DNA of 64,000 nt from Tupaia tana (Eukaryota > Chordata > Mammalia > Scandentia > Tupaiidae). Below the pieces are notes generated by a model. The model had not been told where the DNA came from. It was given only the letters and a program-made list of their open reading frames with translations, and made no database searches. A program made the translations under genes and the position numbers. The stretch spans positions 58,781,575 through 58,845,574 of the forward strand of contig JAKSZU010000016.1 of assembly GCA_026018925.1 (NCBI GenBank), read 5' to 3'. How positions within the stretch are numbered: position 1 is the first letter of the stretch; the number at the start of each line of letters is the position of its first letter. Below, one piece after another: positions 25,159 to 40,470 of this stretch.

Positions 25159-28100
25159 ATTACACACACCCTATAACAAAAAAAAAAAAAAAAAAAGATT
25201 TTATTTTGGCTGCTTAGATGCCTTTTTGCCTTTCTTCAGGTTTCTGATCTCTGTTGCTTACGGTTGAACTGAGAGTGACCTTCAACTATAACATGGAACA
25301 AAGCGCACCTGGCCTGAAGCACTGAAAACCTAACTAGCATTATTCTGCACATCATCCACAAGAGGGCAGTAAAATCCCCTTTAGTAACGTACAGAAATGA
25401 AAAGTCTTTTCTCTCTTTTTTTAATAATTCATTTTCATTCTAGCCTTACTTAGAATCTTTTAAGGAGGCACTAAATAACTGTGATCATTATAACAAAGAA
25501 GCAGATAGTATCTATTAATAAAAAGGTACAACTAAAGGATAGAAAGCATCTTTCAGCTACCATATTTATCTATTTTAATGTCTACCTTTAACAATTCTAA
25601 CACTATTAGAAATCAAGGGTGAGGTCGACTGTGGTCCGGGCGCATGTGCGTGCGTGCCCAGGATTCCCAGGGGAGAATGGAGGAGAAGGGATTGCAGCAT
25701 AGCCATCCCCGCTGGGGGTGATTTCTCGCTTTCTGTCTCTCTGTCTCTCTGTCTCTCTGGTCTTTCTGGCGAGCCCACACGCCCTATGGCAAAAACCTCT
25801 CAAAAAAAAGATGCATATCAGGGATTTTCTTGAAATGTCATAACACCAAGGAAAAGCATCATACAAAATTCTTACCTTTGCTGTACCAGTCTGTGAACCA
25901 TAAAAAATCTTCACTCCAGATACAAAGATTTCCTTCTTTTGAAGGGAGAGACTGCCATTTGTCATCAAATGCCGAGTTGCTTTTGAAAAAGATTTCTCCT
26001 GTGAGTTCTTATTCTGAAAGATAAACAAGTGCACAAAATCTACCAAATCTGAATCTTCTACCAATTTTAATAGGGATAAAAATTAGTACAAATATTGATT
26101 CACTTTATTATTCTCTATTTCAGGCTGTATACCCCAAATATTAACCTCTTTAATATAATTAGGTTCTTTAAAAGTAGGAAGTACATTTTTGGGGAACCAG
26201 CCGTTAGCGTAATGGCTATATCGCTGGACTCCCACATAGTCAACCACGGTTCACGTCCCGGACCCGGTGGCTTAAAACTCACGCCGGGTGCGTGTGCGTG
26301 CGTGCCCAAGATCCCAAGAGGAGAATGGAGGAGAAGGGATTGCGGCGTGACCATCCCCCATGGGGGGTGATTTCTCGCTTTCTGTCTCTATGTGTCTCTC
26401 TGTCTGTCTGGCGAGCGCACACTCCCTACAGCAAAAAAAAAAAAAACTCTCCAAAAAAGTAGAAAAAAGTAGGACGTACATTTTTTTAAACTTTAAAAAA
26501 ATTTTTTTTGGGGGGCCAGCAGATGGCATGGTGGTTGAGGACACTAAATTCCCACATAGCAGACCAGTTTAAGTCCCAGACTTGGTGCCTTGCTTTCTTA
26601 CTTTCTCTTTCTCTCTCTCTGTCTCTCTTTGATCAAAATAAAAAATAATAATAACAAATGAAATTAAATAAATAAATAACTTTTTTATGGGGGGAGGGGC
26701 CAGCAAGTAGCGGGGTAGCTAAGGGCACTGGACTCCCACATGACATGACCAACTGTGGTTCAGGTCCAGTACTTGACAGCTTGCTTTCTCACTTTCCCTC
26801 TTTCTCTCTCACTCTGTCCCTCACAAATTAAAATAAATAAATAAAGTCAAATAAAATAATTCTTTATTTTTATTTTTTTTTTTTTTTTGCTAGAAGTCTT
26901 GTGCACTCAGCACAGATAGAGGAAAAGAGAAAGGGAAGGAGAAAGCATCTCTCATGGGGAGTGATCATGTCACAGTCCCTTCTCCTCCAACTCTCCTTCC
27001 TCCAGGGTTTTGGGTACACATGACATGCACACATGGCATGTCTCTCAAGCTGGGTCTGGGTCTCGAACTACACTGATGGCTATGTAGGCTCTAACTGCCT
27101 TAATCACCAGGCCATGAAGCCAGCCCAGAATCACATATATTTCTTAAGAATTATTTCATTTTATTTATCATTATTATTACTATTTTTCAATTTGACCCGA
27201 GAGAGAGGGAGAATGAGAAACCAAGCCGCCAGGTTGAACACTTGAACCATGGTCAGGCATGTGGGAATCCAGCACCTTAACCACCATGCCATCTGCCAGC
27301 CCCCAGAATAACACTTTTTTTAAAGAATTATTTATCATTAATTTTATTCATTGATTTATCTACTGTAATTTGACCAGAGAGAGACACAGAGAAAGAGAAA
27401 GAGAAAGTGAGAAAGCAAACCACCGGGTCTGGGACTCGAACCATGTTCAGCCATGTGGGAGTGTCTAGCACCTTAACCATCACGCCACCTGCAGGTCCCC
27501 AGAATAACGTTTTTTAAGGCTATAATGATTCCCATTCCCTCCAGGGAAAATCTATAGTCGTCTCCCTTTTACCCACAGCTTTGTTTCCCACTCTTTTCAG
27601 TTACCCATGGTCAATCACAGTCCAAAAACAAACGAACACCAGTATAAATGTTTGAGAGAAAGAGACCACAGTCACATAACTATTATTATATATTATTATA
27701 GTTGTTTTATTATTGTTTCCATTAATTTCTTACTGTGCCTAATTTATAAACTAAACTTATTCACCGATATATGTAAAGGAAAAAAGATGGTGGGTATAGG
27801 GTTCAGTACCATCCATGGTTTCAGGCATTACTGGGGGTCTTGGAACTTATCCTCATGGATAATGGGGGACTCCTGTACATATTTTCATCTATAATGTTTT
27901 AGTGGAATAAGAGTAAGAACTTATTTTCTGGACCTCAGTAATAGAAAGGAAGAGAGAACTACTATCCCTCAAAGATGCAAAACAGATTTTTTTTTAATAT
28001 AAAAGTTTACTTTTTCATTACAAAAATCTTTTTGTGGGCCAGATCTATAGGCTAGTGTTTAATCCCATATGGCCAACAGGTGGATCAAGTCCCGGCCTTG

Positions 28101-28866
28101 GTGATTTGAAAACCACACCAAGCACATGTGTGTACATGCCCAAAATCCAGAAGGATAGAGAAATGGAGAAGTAATTTCAGCATGACCACACCTCACTGGG
28201 TGTGCTTTTCCTTTTACTTGCCTGTTTCTCTCTCTCTGGTGAGCACAAGCTCTGTCAAATTAAATTCACACACACACACACGTATCTTCTTGTGTGTTAA
28301 GACTGAAACGCCCACAACCCCTCAAAAGGAAAGTAAATTATTTAATACATGACAACTTAGTCCCTACAAATTGGAAATATGAAAGTCATTTAAAGTTTAG
28401 CTTTAGTGGGGGCCAGCAGGTGGTATGGTGGTTAAGGCACCAGACATTCACACAGTTGACCATGGTTTGAGTCCCAGACCTGGTGGCTTGCTTTCTCACC
28501 TTCCCTCTCTCTGTGTGTCTTTCTCTGGTCAAATTAAAATAAATGAATGAATAAATAAAAAAATTTTTTTTAAAAGTTTAGTTTTAGTGGGGCTGGCAGG
28601 AGGCATGGTGGTGGGGGGTTGGGACTCCCACATGGCCAACCATGGTTCGAGTCCTGGATCTGGCAGCTTGCCTTCTTACTTCTACTCTCTCCCTTTCTCT
28701 CTCTTGCTCTGTCCCTCTCTGGTCAAATTAAAATAAATAAATAAATAAAGTTAAATAAAATAATTCTTTAAAAATAAATAAATAAATAGGGGCCAGCAGG
28801 TGGTGTGGTGGTTAAGGGTACTGGACCCCCACATGGCCGACCACGGTTCAAGTTCTGAACCTGGCA

Positions 28867-28902
<36 letters not shown>

Positions 28903-31447
28903 CCTCTCTGGTCAAATTAAAATAAATAAAAATGAATAAATGAATAAAATTAAATAAAATAATTTTTTAAATAATAATAATAAATAAATAAAGTTTAGCT
29001 TTAGTATAAAGTTTAGTTAATATATAGCTTTCAGCTTTTCTTTATTTTTCTGAAAGTCTTAGAAAATCTGGCACTAGCCTATGATATGCTGGTTAAGGCA
29101 GCTGGATCCCACATGGCTATGTGATTCGAATCCCAGACCTGGCAGCTTAAAAAATACAACAGGTGAGTGTGAATAAATGCTCAAAATCTAGAAGGGAGAG
29201 AGAAATGGAAGAGAAGGGATCAGTTCGTGACAATTCTCCATTGATGTGTTCTCTCTCTTACAAGCACATTTGCACTCCGGCAAATTAAAAAACAAAGAAA
29301 GAAGCCAGCAAATGGCGTAGTAGTTATATCAATGGACTCCCACATAGCTGACCATGGTTCAAGTCCCTGACTCAGTAGCTTAAAACTCACACTGGGCGCA
29401 GGTGTGTGTGTGTGTGCCCAAGATCCCAGGAGGAGAAAGGAAGAGGAGGGATTACAGAATGGACATGTCTCCCTGGGTGGGGGTTGGGGGGATGACTTCT
29501 CACTTTCTGCCTCTGTTTCTCTCTGTCTCTCCAGCAAGCACATGCACCCTATAGCAAAAAAATAATTATTATAATGCAACAAGCAGGCAGCATGGTGGTT
29601 AAAGCACTGCACTCCCACATGGCCGACCACAGTTCGAGTCCTGGACGTGGAGGCTTGAAAATCATGCCAGGTACATGTGCATGTGTGCCCCAAATCCTAG
29701 GAGGAGCAGGGATTTCAACACAACCACCCCCTGAGGGTATATTTCTCACTTTCCCTCTCTCTGTCTCTCTGCAGAAAGCATGCGTGCCCTATGGCAAAAA
29801 CTTAAAAAATTCAGTTAAATTAAAATAATAACTTCACTCACCTGCTTTTTGATGACAATCTGAACACAAATCCAAAGGCTAATGCCAAAGGCAAAGCCCA
29901 GATAAATGTAAAACCTATTTATCCATAATAACGCTAAAGGTGAGGAGAAGTCCCACGTAGCCAAAGGATCTAAATTGAAAATGACACATATATTAAATTT
30001 TATTTAAGGTTGTATTTACAAAGACATCCATTTTGGGGGCCAGCAGGTGGTATGGTGGTTAAGACACTGGACTCGCACATGGCTGACTGCGGTTTGCACA
30101 GACCTCGCAGCTTGTTTTCTCACTTTTTTTTAATAATTATTTTTATTTGGGACCAGCAGTTAGCGTAATGGCTATGTCGCTGGACTCCCATGTAATCAAC
30201 TGCGGTTTGAGTCCTGGACCTGGTGGCTTAAAACTCACGCCGGGCGCGTGTGCGTGCGTGCCCAAGATCCTGAGAGGAGAATGGAGGAGAAGGGATTGCG
30301 GCGTGGCCATCCCCCCGGTGGGGGTGATTTCTCGCTTTCTGTCTCTCTGACTCTCTCTGTCTCTGTGGCGAGCGCACGTGCACTATGGCAAAAAACTCTC
30401 CAAAAAAATAATTATTATTATTTTTATTTAACTTCATTTATCCATTTATTTTAATTTGACCAGAGAGCAAGAGTGAAAGAGAGAAAAAGTGAGAAAGCAA
30501 GCTGTCAAGTCCTTCCAGGACTCAAACTGTGCTGGGCCCTGTGGGAGTCCAGCACCCTTAACCACCATGCCACCTGCCGGCCCCTCTCACTTTCTCTCTC
30601 ACTCTGTCTCTCTGTGTCTTTCTGAGGTCAAATTAAAACAAATAATAATAATGACGTTCAATAAAAATAATTGTTAAAACAAAAATATGGCTATTCTTAT
30701 TTTAAAAATCAAAAAAATCTTCATATTTAACAATTTGGCTGATAAGTCGATAAAAAAAACCAACTCCAATAAAAATAACAGTAGTAATATGACAAAAATC
30801 ATCATAATGATAATGCTAACTTAAAAATATATATATGAAACTGCGCCTTCATTTGGATATAAGCATTTGGAAGGGAACATGCAATTAAAACACTTTATGT
30901 GGAAACTAAGAGTTTATTTTGCTTTGTTGTTTGCTCCATAACAAAAGTTAAAAACAGTAGCGAAAGTGCTCCTTTTTTTAATTGTATTTTTTAAAACCCA
31001 CAGCTTCTTGTAAAGGACACTCAAATAACTGACCTCACGCCCCATTTTTTTAATAGATAAACACGGACCTGGCCTCAAATATTGGACCTGAGAGCAATTT
31101 CAAAAGGCAGAGACTAAAATTTAGAGTTTATTAGGTACGGCTCCACCCTGGAAAAGAACAAAAGTCCCATTACACGTGAGGAAGAGGAGCAGTTTTCTCT
31201 GCCTTTTATTTGGGGTTAGAAGCGTACTTTCCTTCTAAATTCACCCCCTAGTCTCAAAAGCCAAAAAGCCAAGTCTAAAGCAGAGATCGGTCCTCCCTTG
31301 CTCCCAGTGGCTGCTGTCCAGCGCTGACAAGTGCAATCAACTCGGAACGAAGGCTAGGAGGACGCCACTCCGCCAGGAGAGGGTCTCAGTAAAACGGTTT
31401 CCTCCCCTCCCACTCCACGATCTTCGTCTGCAGGGGCCCTTACCCAT
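8293..31447 (-). CDS. TYW1: TYW1 gene, 5' half: coding exons 1-7 (partial)
   Basis: TYW1 condenses N1-methylguanosine-37 of tRNA-Phe with pyruvate to form the tricyclic 4-demethylwyosine, the second step of wybutosine synthesis; the family couples a flavodoxin-like FMN domain to a C-terminal radical-SAM domain. Coding join on the minus strand: 31447-31444, 29969-29842, 26013-25876, 22626-22525, 19903-19709, 16761-16474, 8415-8293, giving 326 residues without a stop. In order: a hydrophobic N-terminal segment (about residues 17-42, probable membrane anchor), a linker, the flavodoxin domain (about 79-225) with FMN phosphate loop FYGSQTGTAK, and a Lys/Cys then acidic linker. Human TYW1 is about 732 residues, so the radical-SAM half with its CxxxCxxC cluster must lie left of position 1; I saw no further exon in 1-8292. 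All junctions are GT-AG, and all after exon 1 are phase 0. Confidence 0.95.
8510..8775 (-). repeat. L-type SINE (minus)
   Basis: Diverged reverse copy with reverse B box near ggatttgaacca and end aagagtcagccc. It starts about 95 bp from TYW1 exon 7. Confidence 0.75.
8776..11526. repeat. Intron with MIR, 7SL-like and unassigned sequence
   Basis: 8950-9130 matches MIR. 9225-9295 (agggtctcatgatgttgccc) resembles the reverse of an Alu/7SL-type element, and 10255-10372 (ctagctggctgagaggctgg) a plus-strand one followed by (CA)n at 10374-10408. 10166-10190 is poly(A). 10961-11249 is the probable source of the duplication at 12957. The rest is unassigned. Confidence 0.5.
11527..12018 (+). repeat. 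Two plus-strand L-type SINEs
   Basis: Copies at 11527-11778 and 11791-12018, each with ccagca head, ggagaatgg centre and tctcttaaaa or tctctcaaaa tail. Confidence 0.88.
12018..12156 (+). repeat. (AAAG)n(AAGG)n(AAAG)n microsatellite
   Basis: About 139 bp of pure purine tetranucleotides grown from the SINE tail, arranged AAAG, AAGG, AAAG. Long open frames of KKER or SFFL repeats on both strands come from this. Confidence 0.97.
12290..12602 (+). mobile_element. hAT-type fossil and L1 ORF2 fragment
   Basis: 12298-12400 (aaactatggtccacaagcca) resembles a hAT/Charlie-type element. 12384-12600 (caatgcaatctcaatcaaaa, gctacagtaatcaaaacag) is L1 ORF2-derived on the plus strand; it resumes at 13826. 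Confidence 0.65.
12603..13822 (+). repeat. Four SINEs in L1, one holding a 289-bp copied segment
   Basis: S-type at 12603-12750 with (CT)n then (AAT)n to 12793. L-type at 12796-12956 resuming 13246-13325, split by 12957-13245. L-type at 13343-13580 and 13588-13820. The inserted block equals 10961-11249 with four substitutions and no gap. Confidence 0.85.
13826..14594 (+). mobile_element. L1 ORF2 3' fragment, split by a SINE
   Basis: Broken L1 sequence (ggaaaaagaagagttttctc; ggatcaaagatctaaacata; gggaaaaaatacttgcaaat) at 13826-14000 and 14229-14590, with a plus SINE at 14001-14228 between. Many stops; not coding. Confidence 0.8.
14595..15098 (+). repeat. Third SINE family, copy B, split by an L-type SINE
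   Basis: Copy B occupies 14595-14769 and 15048-15098 (ending aaatacacaaataaac). An L-type SINE at 14770-15047 with 20-plus A lies inside, flanked by agactctattgga and agactattggaa, its target duplication. Confidence 0.7.
15104..15965. repeat. SINEs: one minus L-type, two plus S-type
   Basis: 15104-15280 minus, truncated. S-types at 15516-15705 (target duplication aaaactagtgataag) and 15792-15965 (duplication near ttcctatca/ttcctatga). 15286-15480 and 15966-16335 hold no recognised feature. Confidence 0.85.
16474..16761 (-). CDS. TYW1: TYW1 coding exon 6
   Basis: 96 codons, residues 190-285. It starts VGKNVDKWLWMLGAHRV, completing the flavodoxin domain (GEGDCDVVRSKHGSIEADF), then enters a basic, Cys-rich linker (SCDGNCKKGKCESNLHGS) and a His/Glu-rich stretch ending HHRDPE. 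The linker looks less conserved than the domain. Acceptor CTGCAG, donor GTATGC. Confidence 0.95.
17284..18230 (+). repeat. L-type then S-type SINE
   Basis: 17284-17548 is L-type with target duplication gagttcaaaaactt on both sides. 18043-18230 is S-type with ccatggtttgagtcccg B-box region. 17550-18042 shows nothing recognisable. Confidence 0.9.
18405..19190 (+). repeat. Three SINEs in series at one target site
   Basis: Copies at 18420-18695 and 18714-18982 (young L-type) and about 18998-19190 (S-like). The target aaacttattgaga occurs at about 18407, 18700 and 18984, so two insertions used the same site. The first copy is close to consensus: A box tagcgtaatgg, B box ggttcgagtcc, many intact CpGs. 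Confidence 0.93.
19195..19560 (+). repeat. 7SL-like scrap, diverged L-type SINE, (GATA)n
   Basis: 19200-19226 (ctgggtgtggtggtgcccat) resembles the start of a 7SL-derived SINE. 19290-19525 is an L-type SINE whose tail has become (tagA)n at 19527-19556. Confidence 0.7.
19709..19903 (-). CDS. TYW1: TYW1 coding exon 5 (flavodoxin core)
   Basis: 65 codons, residues 125-189. It holds the FMN isoalloxazine loop region VATYTDGRPTESAEWFCKWL and the later strand YAVFGLGNSAYVSHFNK. Human TYW1, as remembered, has Leu where this has Arg in TDGRPT. The acceptor GGTTAG was chosen because it gives ATSKNV, matching the family; a second AG eight bases downstream would shift the frame. Confidence 0.95.
19992..20260 (+). 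repeat. Young L-type SINE
   Basis: Target duplication aatcctgacatttgtg before and after. It lies 88 bp upstream, in transcript sense, of TYW1 exon 5, in reverse orientation to the gene. Confidence 0.95.
20811..21470. mobile_element. hAT-type fossil split by a SINE, then MER5-like element
   Basis: 20811-20850 (gccaaagtgcagcccacagg) and 21100-21265 (acgtggcccacaaaactgca) look like two ends of one hAT-type element, with a minus L-type SINE at about 20865-21097 between. 21305-21465 (agaatcacctagagc, gaaccactg) is MER5A-like. Confidence 0.7.
21618..22428 (+). repeat. Truncated L-type, S-type and diverged L-type SINEs
   Basis: 21618-21746 L-type head that stops after cccaagatcccg. 21993-22165 S-type. 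22184-22428 diverged L-type ending in 19 A. 21747-21990 is C-rich sequence I cannot assign. Confidence 0.85.
22525..22626 (-). CDS. TYW1: TYW1 coding exon 4
   Basis: 34 codons, residues 91-124: GFATVLAEAVASLNLPVEII then NLKEYDPDDHLLEE, the first flavodoxin helix and second strand. Acceptor ATTAG. The donor GTTGGT departs from the GTRAGT consensus at +3 and +4, so this exon may be weakly spliced. Confidence 0.94.
22735..23262. repeat. Two SINEs at the same target, opposite orientation
   Basis: L-type plus at 22748-23029 flanked by acttttctagt. A minus, 5'-truncated copy at about 23060-23249 sits directly after, flanked by ctagtaatagaaa at 23034 and 23249. Confidence 0.9.
23376..24545. repeat. 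S-type and L-type SINEs
   Basis: 23376-23540 S-type plus. 23645-23905 L-type plus. 24275-24541 L-type minus. 23906-24270 holds no recognised element. Confidence 0.85.
24660..25811. repeat. Degenerate SINEs and (TC)n tract
   Basis: 24660-24860 is a weak minus SINE. 24999-25198 is a 5'-truncated plus copy with (TC)n at 25107-25155. 25622-25811 is an internally deleted plus copy (gaggtcgactgtggtccggg). 25200-25620 is unassigned. Confidence 0.65.
25876..26013 (-). CDS. TYW1: TYW1 coding exon 3 (FMN-binding loop)
   Basis: 46 codons, residues 45-90. The variable linker NKNSQEKSFSKATRHLMTNG is followed by the first flavodoxin strand and phosphate loop IFVSGVKIFYGSQTGTAK, where the Ser/Thr-rich turn binds FMN phosphate. 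Acceptor TTTCAG, donor GTAAGA. Confidence 0.95.
26193..27500. repeat. Six-SINE block
   Basis: L-type plus 26193-26460; S-type plus 26513-26680 and 26696-26865; L-type minus 26873-27125; S-type minus 27140-27304 and 27318-27500. Orientation flips once, at about 26870. Confidence 0.88.
27550..27890. mobile_element. Tigger-like DNA transposon fossil
   Basis: Contains gttcagtaccatccatggtt, gggggtcttggaactta and ataatgggggactcctgtac, hallmarks of a common Tigger/MER-type element. No transposase frame remains. Confidence 0.7.
28035..29010 (+). repeat. Diverged SINE and three S-type SINEs in series
   Basis: 28035-28282 diverged copy with (CA)n tail. S-types at 28409-28575, 28590-28785 and 28789-28985. 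The target aagtttagctttagt recurs (with one change) before the first, after the first, and after the third. Confidence 0.88.
29071..29815 (+). repeat. Three L-type SINEs
   Basis: 29071-29290 (diverged), 29303-29560 and 29578-29815, all plus strand, back to back. The last ends 27 bp from TYW1 exon 2. Confidence 0.85.
29842..29969 (-). CDS. TYW1: TYW1 coding exon 2
   Basis: Residues 2-44. It begins DPLATWDFSSPLALLWINRF and continues into a hydrophobic helix ending VQIVIKKQ, a probable membrane anchor. The acceptor is TTTAG and the donor GTGAGT. Length is 128 bp, ending in phase 0. Confidence 0.93.
30034..30690. repeat. Nested SINEs in TYW1 intron 1
   Basis: An S-type plus SINE (30036-30128, resuming about 30585-30690) is interrupted by an S-type minus element, which itself holds an L-type plus SINE at 30149-30410. 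The minus element's head is visible at 30425-30584. Confidence 0.8.
31444..31447 (-). CDS. TYW1: TYW1 coding exon 1 (ATG plus one base)
   Basis: Only ATGG is coding before the donor GTAAGG. The fourth base joins ATCC of exon 2 to make Met-Asp-Pro, matching the expected MDP start. The 5' UTR lies to the right, probably within 31448-31600, in GC-rich DNA. Confidence 0.85.
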
Positions 31448-31606
31448 ATTCCTCAGAGCCCCGCGGGCCGACAATAATCTAGAAGCTCGGATCGGGAAAG
31501 CCTGGTGGCTCGCGGGGTACCTGGAAACGGCCTCAGCTACCTCGCACCTTTAGCTGTGTGACCTGAGCCGGAGAACTTAGGGGCAGCCATGCTACTCGCG
31601 GGCTCT
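31448..31606 (-). promoter_or_regulatory. TYW1: TYW1 5' UTR and proximal promoter
   Basis: GC-rich, CpG-containing DNA between the TYW1 start codon and the first CCAAT module, with no TATA box. The exact cap site cannot be read from sequence. The downstream side (31380-31443) stays CpG-rich into intron 1. Confidence 0.6.
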
Positions 31607-32060
31607 TAAGGATTGGCTCAAAAGGAAAAGGGCGAACCCAGAGGGAAGCCGAGCTCCAGGAGACGAAGCCGGAGCTCTTCAGACCCTGCTGTGATTGGCT
31701 CAGACGGGAAAGGGGTGGGTTCAGAGGGGAAAGGGGTGGGCCCGAGGGCAGCCCCGCGCTTTGGGAGAGGAAGCTGGATCTCTCCAGGCCTTACTCTGAT
31801 TGGCTCAAATTGAAAAGAGGTGGGTTCAGAGGCAAGAACCACTTAAAGCTCTCGGAAGCCAGAGCGCTCCGGGACCTGCTTGGATTGGCTAAGAAAGAAA
31901 GGAGGCGGGCCTAGGGAAAAGAACCGCCCAGAGCTCCAGGCAACAGAACAGGAGCGCTTCCGGCTTCGCTGGGATTGGCTCGGAGTGGGAAGGGCGGGTC
32001 GGAAAAGCTTCACCAGAAAGTAGTGGTCTGGGAAAGTAGCGGCGGGTGAGGGCAGTGTGC
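31607..32060 (-). promoter_or_regulatory. Five-copy tandem CCAAT/GC-box promoter array
   Basis: The motif GATTGGCT occurs at 31611, 31693, 31798, 31883 and 31973 (spacing 82, 105, 85, 90). Each is followed by a G-rich or GC-box stretch (gggcgaac, ggggtggg, aggtgggt, gaggcggg, gggcgggt) and, in most copies, a related gagctccagg-like segment, so the whole 80-105 bp unit is duplicated. ATTGG is the complement of CCAAT, so all five NF-Y-type boxes point toward TYW1. Unit 2 has an extra internal duplication of the aggggaaaggggtggg segment, which explains its length. Confidence 0.75.
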
Positions 32061-32109
32061 TATTGTATTAAAGAAGAGAATAAACTAATGCAATCTGTGG
32101 GCCTATTTT

Positions 32110-33245
32110 TTTTCTTTTTAGCTTTTTTTAAAAGAATTATTTAATTTTATTTATCCATTTTTTTTTTTTTTTAGTTTGACCACAGAGAGACACAGAGAGC
32201 GAGAAAGAGAGGGAGGGAAAGTGAGAAAACAAGCCACCAGACCTGGGACTCAAACCGTGGTCGACCATGTGAGAGTGTACAACACCTTAACTACCACGCC
32301 ACCTGTTGGTCCCATCTGTTGGCCTATATAGAATATTGATTGGCAGAAACCGACTGTACAACGGTATTATTTCTAAGAAATTCAAGTGTGGACTGGATAT
32401 ACGATCTGATCTCATGTTTATTTGTAAGGGATATAGACAAGTATTCAAAGGTAAAAACGTGATTTGCTTTAAAATACTCCAACAAAAAATGAGGAAGAGG
32501 AAATAAAATAAAAATGGCAAAACGGTGATAATTTTGAAGCAGGGATGATGGGTACTTAAGGATGCCTTACACTTTTTCCTTTTCATGTTTAAAGCTTTTC
32601 AAGGGACCAGCTGATGGCATAATGGTTACGTGGCTGGACTCTCATGTAGTTGACTGCGGTTGGAGTCCTGGGCCCTGTGGCCTAAAACTCACGCGCCCCA
32701 ATAGGGCCAGTAAGTGACGTGATAGTTAAAATTGCTAGACTCCCATGGGGCCTACTATGGTTCAAGTCCTAGCATTGATGGCTGGCTTTCTCACTCTCCT
32801 TTTCTCTCTCTTCAGTCTCTCTCTCTCTCTCTCTGTTTCTTTCTGGTCAAAGTAGAAACAAATAATAATGATGATAATAGATGAAATGAAATTTTAAAAA
32901 CACGCTCGCCAGGGGCATGTGCAAATGTCCCCAAAATCTCTAGAGCAGAATGAAGAAGGGATTGTTGCGTGGCCATCCCCCATGGGGAGTGATATCTCCA
33001 TTTCTTTCTGTCTCTCCAGCAAGCCCACGCACCTATAGCAAAAAAAATCTCTTTACCGGGGCTGGCAGGTGGTGTGGTGGTTAAGGGCGTTGGACTTCCA
33101 CTGGTCACTGTGATTCACAGCCCAGACCTGGTGGCTTGTTTTCTCATTTTCCCTTTCTCTCCCTCTCTCGCTCACTCACTCTGTCCCTCTCTGGTCAAAT
33201 ATTAATTAATAATTTAAGTAAATCTCTTAAAAAAAATATTTTTTT
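32110..33245. repeat. SINE block between the TYW1 and SBDS promoters
   Basis: S-type minus 32117-32315; L-type plus 32603-32700 resuming 32895-33050, interrupted by S-type plus 32703-32894; S-type plus 33057-33240. 32316-32600 is unassigned AT-rich DNA. Confidence 0.85.
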
Positions 33246-33255
33246 TCCATAACAA

Positions 33256-38835
<5,580 letters not shown>

Positions 38836-39222
38836 CATTCATCGGTCTTCAGCTACAAAACACTAAAGCATTTTCGTTTCCAACTGCACTGTTTTATTTC
38901 TGTAATCTGCCAAATACCTGTTCACACTAACAGAGATGGGACAGTTTCTATCTTTGTGTTAAGTGTATCTGGAAAGACGTTCGTACGTGAGTATGTGGGA
39001 GTGATTTAATTATAAATCGAGGTTTTGGGCAAAAATGAAAGCTCCCAGATAACAAAGTGCAGACAGCATTATGCTGCTGTCAGGCCCTTATTGCTTCCCA
39101 ACATGAGAGTGCATTGAGGCAACAACTGTTGTAGATAAAAGGTTAAATTTTGTACATTAGAGGAAGATTATTTGGGGGATATTATCTTTATGACAAAAAA
39201 TAAATGCTGGAAAAGAATACAT
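38836..39222 (+). terminator. SBDS: SBDS 3' UTR and poly(A) signal
   Basis: About 385 bp of AT-rich UTR with a canonical AATAAA at 39199-39204, so cleavage is expected near 39215-39225. A second AATAAA near 39463 could give a longer form. No SINE interrupts the UTR. Confidence 0.8.
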
Positions 39223-39719
39223 AATGTCTTATTTCTACATGATAAAATTTGTGTATGGGGTAACTATTGTTTCCCGATGTAAAGCTTGGTTGGTGACCCT
39301 CATTATCTGAAAATGAATATATAATGTCCATGCAGAACTTAAATAATTTTCATTGAATATGCTGCCATAGCTAAACTCATTCTTGGTTTTAAAAAAAAGT
39401 CATTTATTTCTAATTCTTAAAATTTATAATATATATTAATATAGCTAAAATTATATGTGATCAATAAAACCACTCTTATTTTTCTTAAACTATGGCTTGT
39501 GATTCTAGATATTGTCCTCCCTCCCTCACTTTTCTCTGCCTTTGTCTGTAGTAGGGTTGATACTTGTTAAAATGATTAAATAAGTCAGTATACAGAGTGC
39601 TTAGAATGGAGCATGGTCTGATAAACCTCTTAATATTATTTAGAATGTCCTAGAATTTAATTATTTTAGTATTTAAACACTTAAATAGGGTACAAGTTCT
39701 TTTAAAAAAAAAAATCAAT

Positions 39720-40470
39720 TCTTTTTTTTTTTTTTTTTTTTTTTTGGAGAGGCTTTTTTTGTTTTAGGGTGCCAAAGAGACAGAGAAATCACTCCCCAGG
39801 GGGATGGCCACACCGCAGTCCCTTCTCCTCCACTCTTCTCGGGATCTTGGGCATGCACGCACACGTGCCTGGCATAAGTTTAAGCCACTAGGTCTGAGAC
39901 TTGAACCACGGTCAACTATATGGGAGTCCAGCGACATAGCCATTACACCAACTGTTGGTCCCAAAAAAATCTATTCTCAAAAGAATACATCTAGAGTGTG
40001 TTACAGATTCAAATGAAGATATATTTTGTAGACAGTAATTTTAATAGAAAAAAGTTCTTTACTAAGGGCCAGCAGATGGCATGGCTATTATGTCACTACT
40101 CCCACATGGCCAATCACAGTTCGAGTCCTGGACCCTCCAGCTTAAACTCACACCAGGCATGTGTGTGTGCGTGCCCAAGATCCCAAGAGGAAAACAGAGG
40201 AGAAGGAATTGCAGTATGGCCATCCCCTCTGGAGGGTGATTTCTTGCTTTCTATGAGTGCACGTGCCCTATAGCAAAAAACTCTTAAAAAAAAAAAAAAA
40301 AAAAAAAAAACACCTCAAGCTGGGCACAAATGTGTGCATGCCAGAGTCTGAGAAGAGAATGGAGGAGAAGGGAGTGTGGTGAGCTACCTCTACAGAGATG
40401 ATTTCTCACTTTCTGTCTCTGTCTCTCTTGTAAGCACACACACCCTATAGCAAAAACCTCTCTTAAATAA
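39720..40470. repeat. SINEs downstream of SBDS
   Basis: L-type minus 39720-39961; L-type plus 40066-40310; 5'-truncated plus 40311-40480. 40490-40945 is unassigned. Confidence 0.85.
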
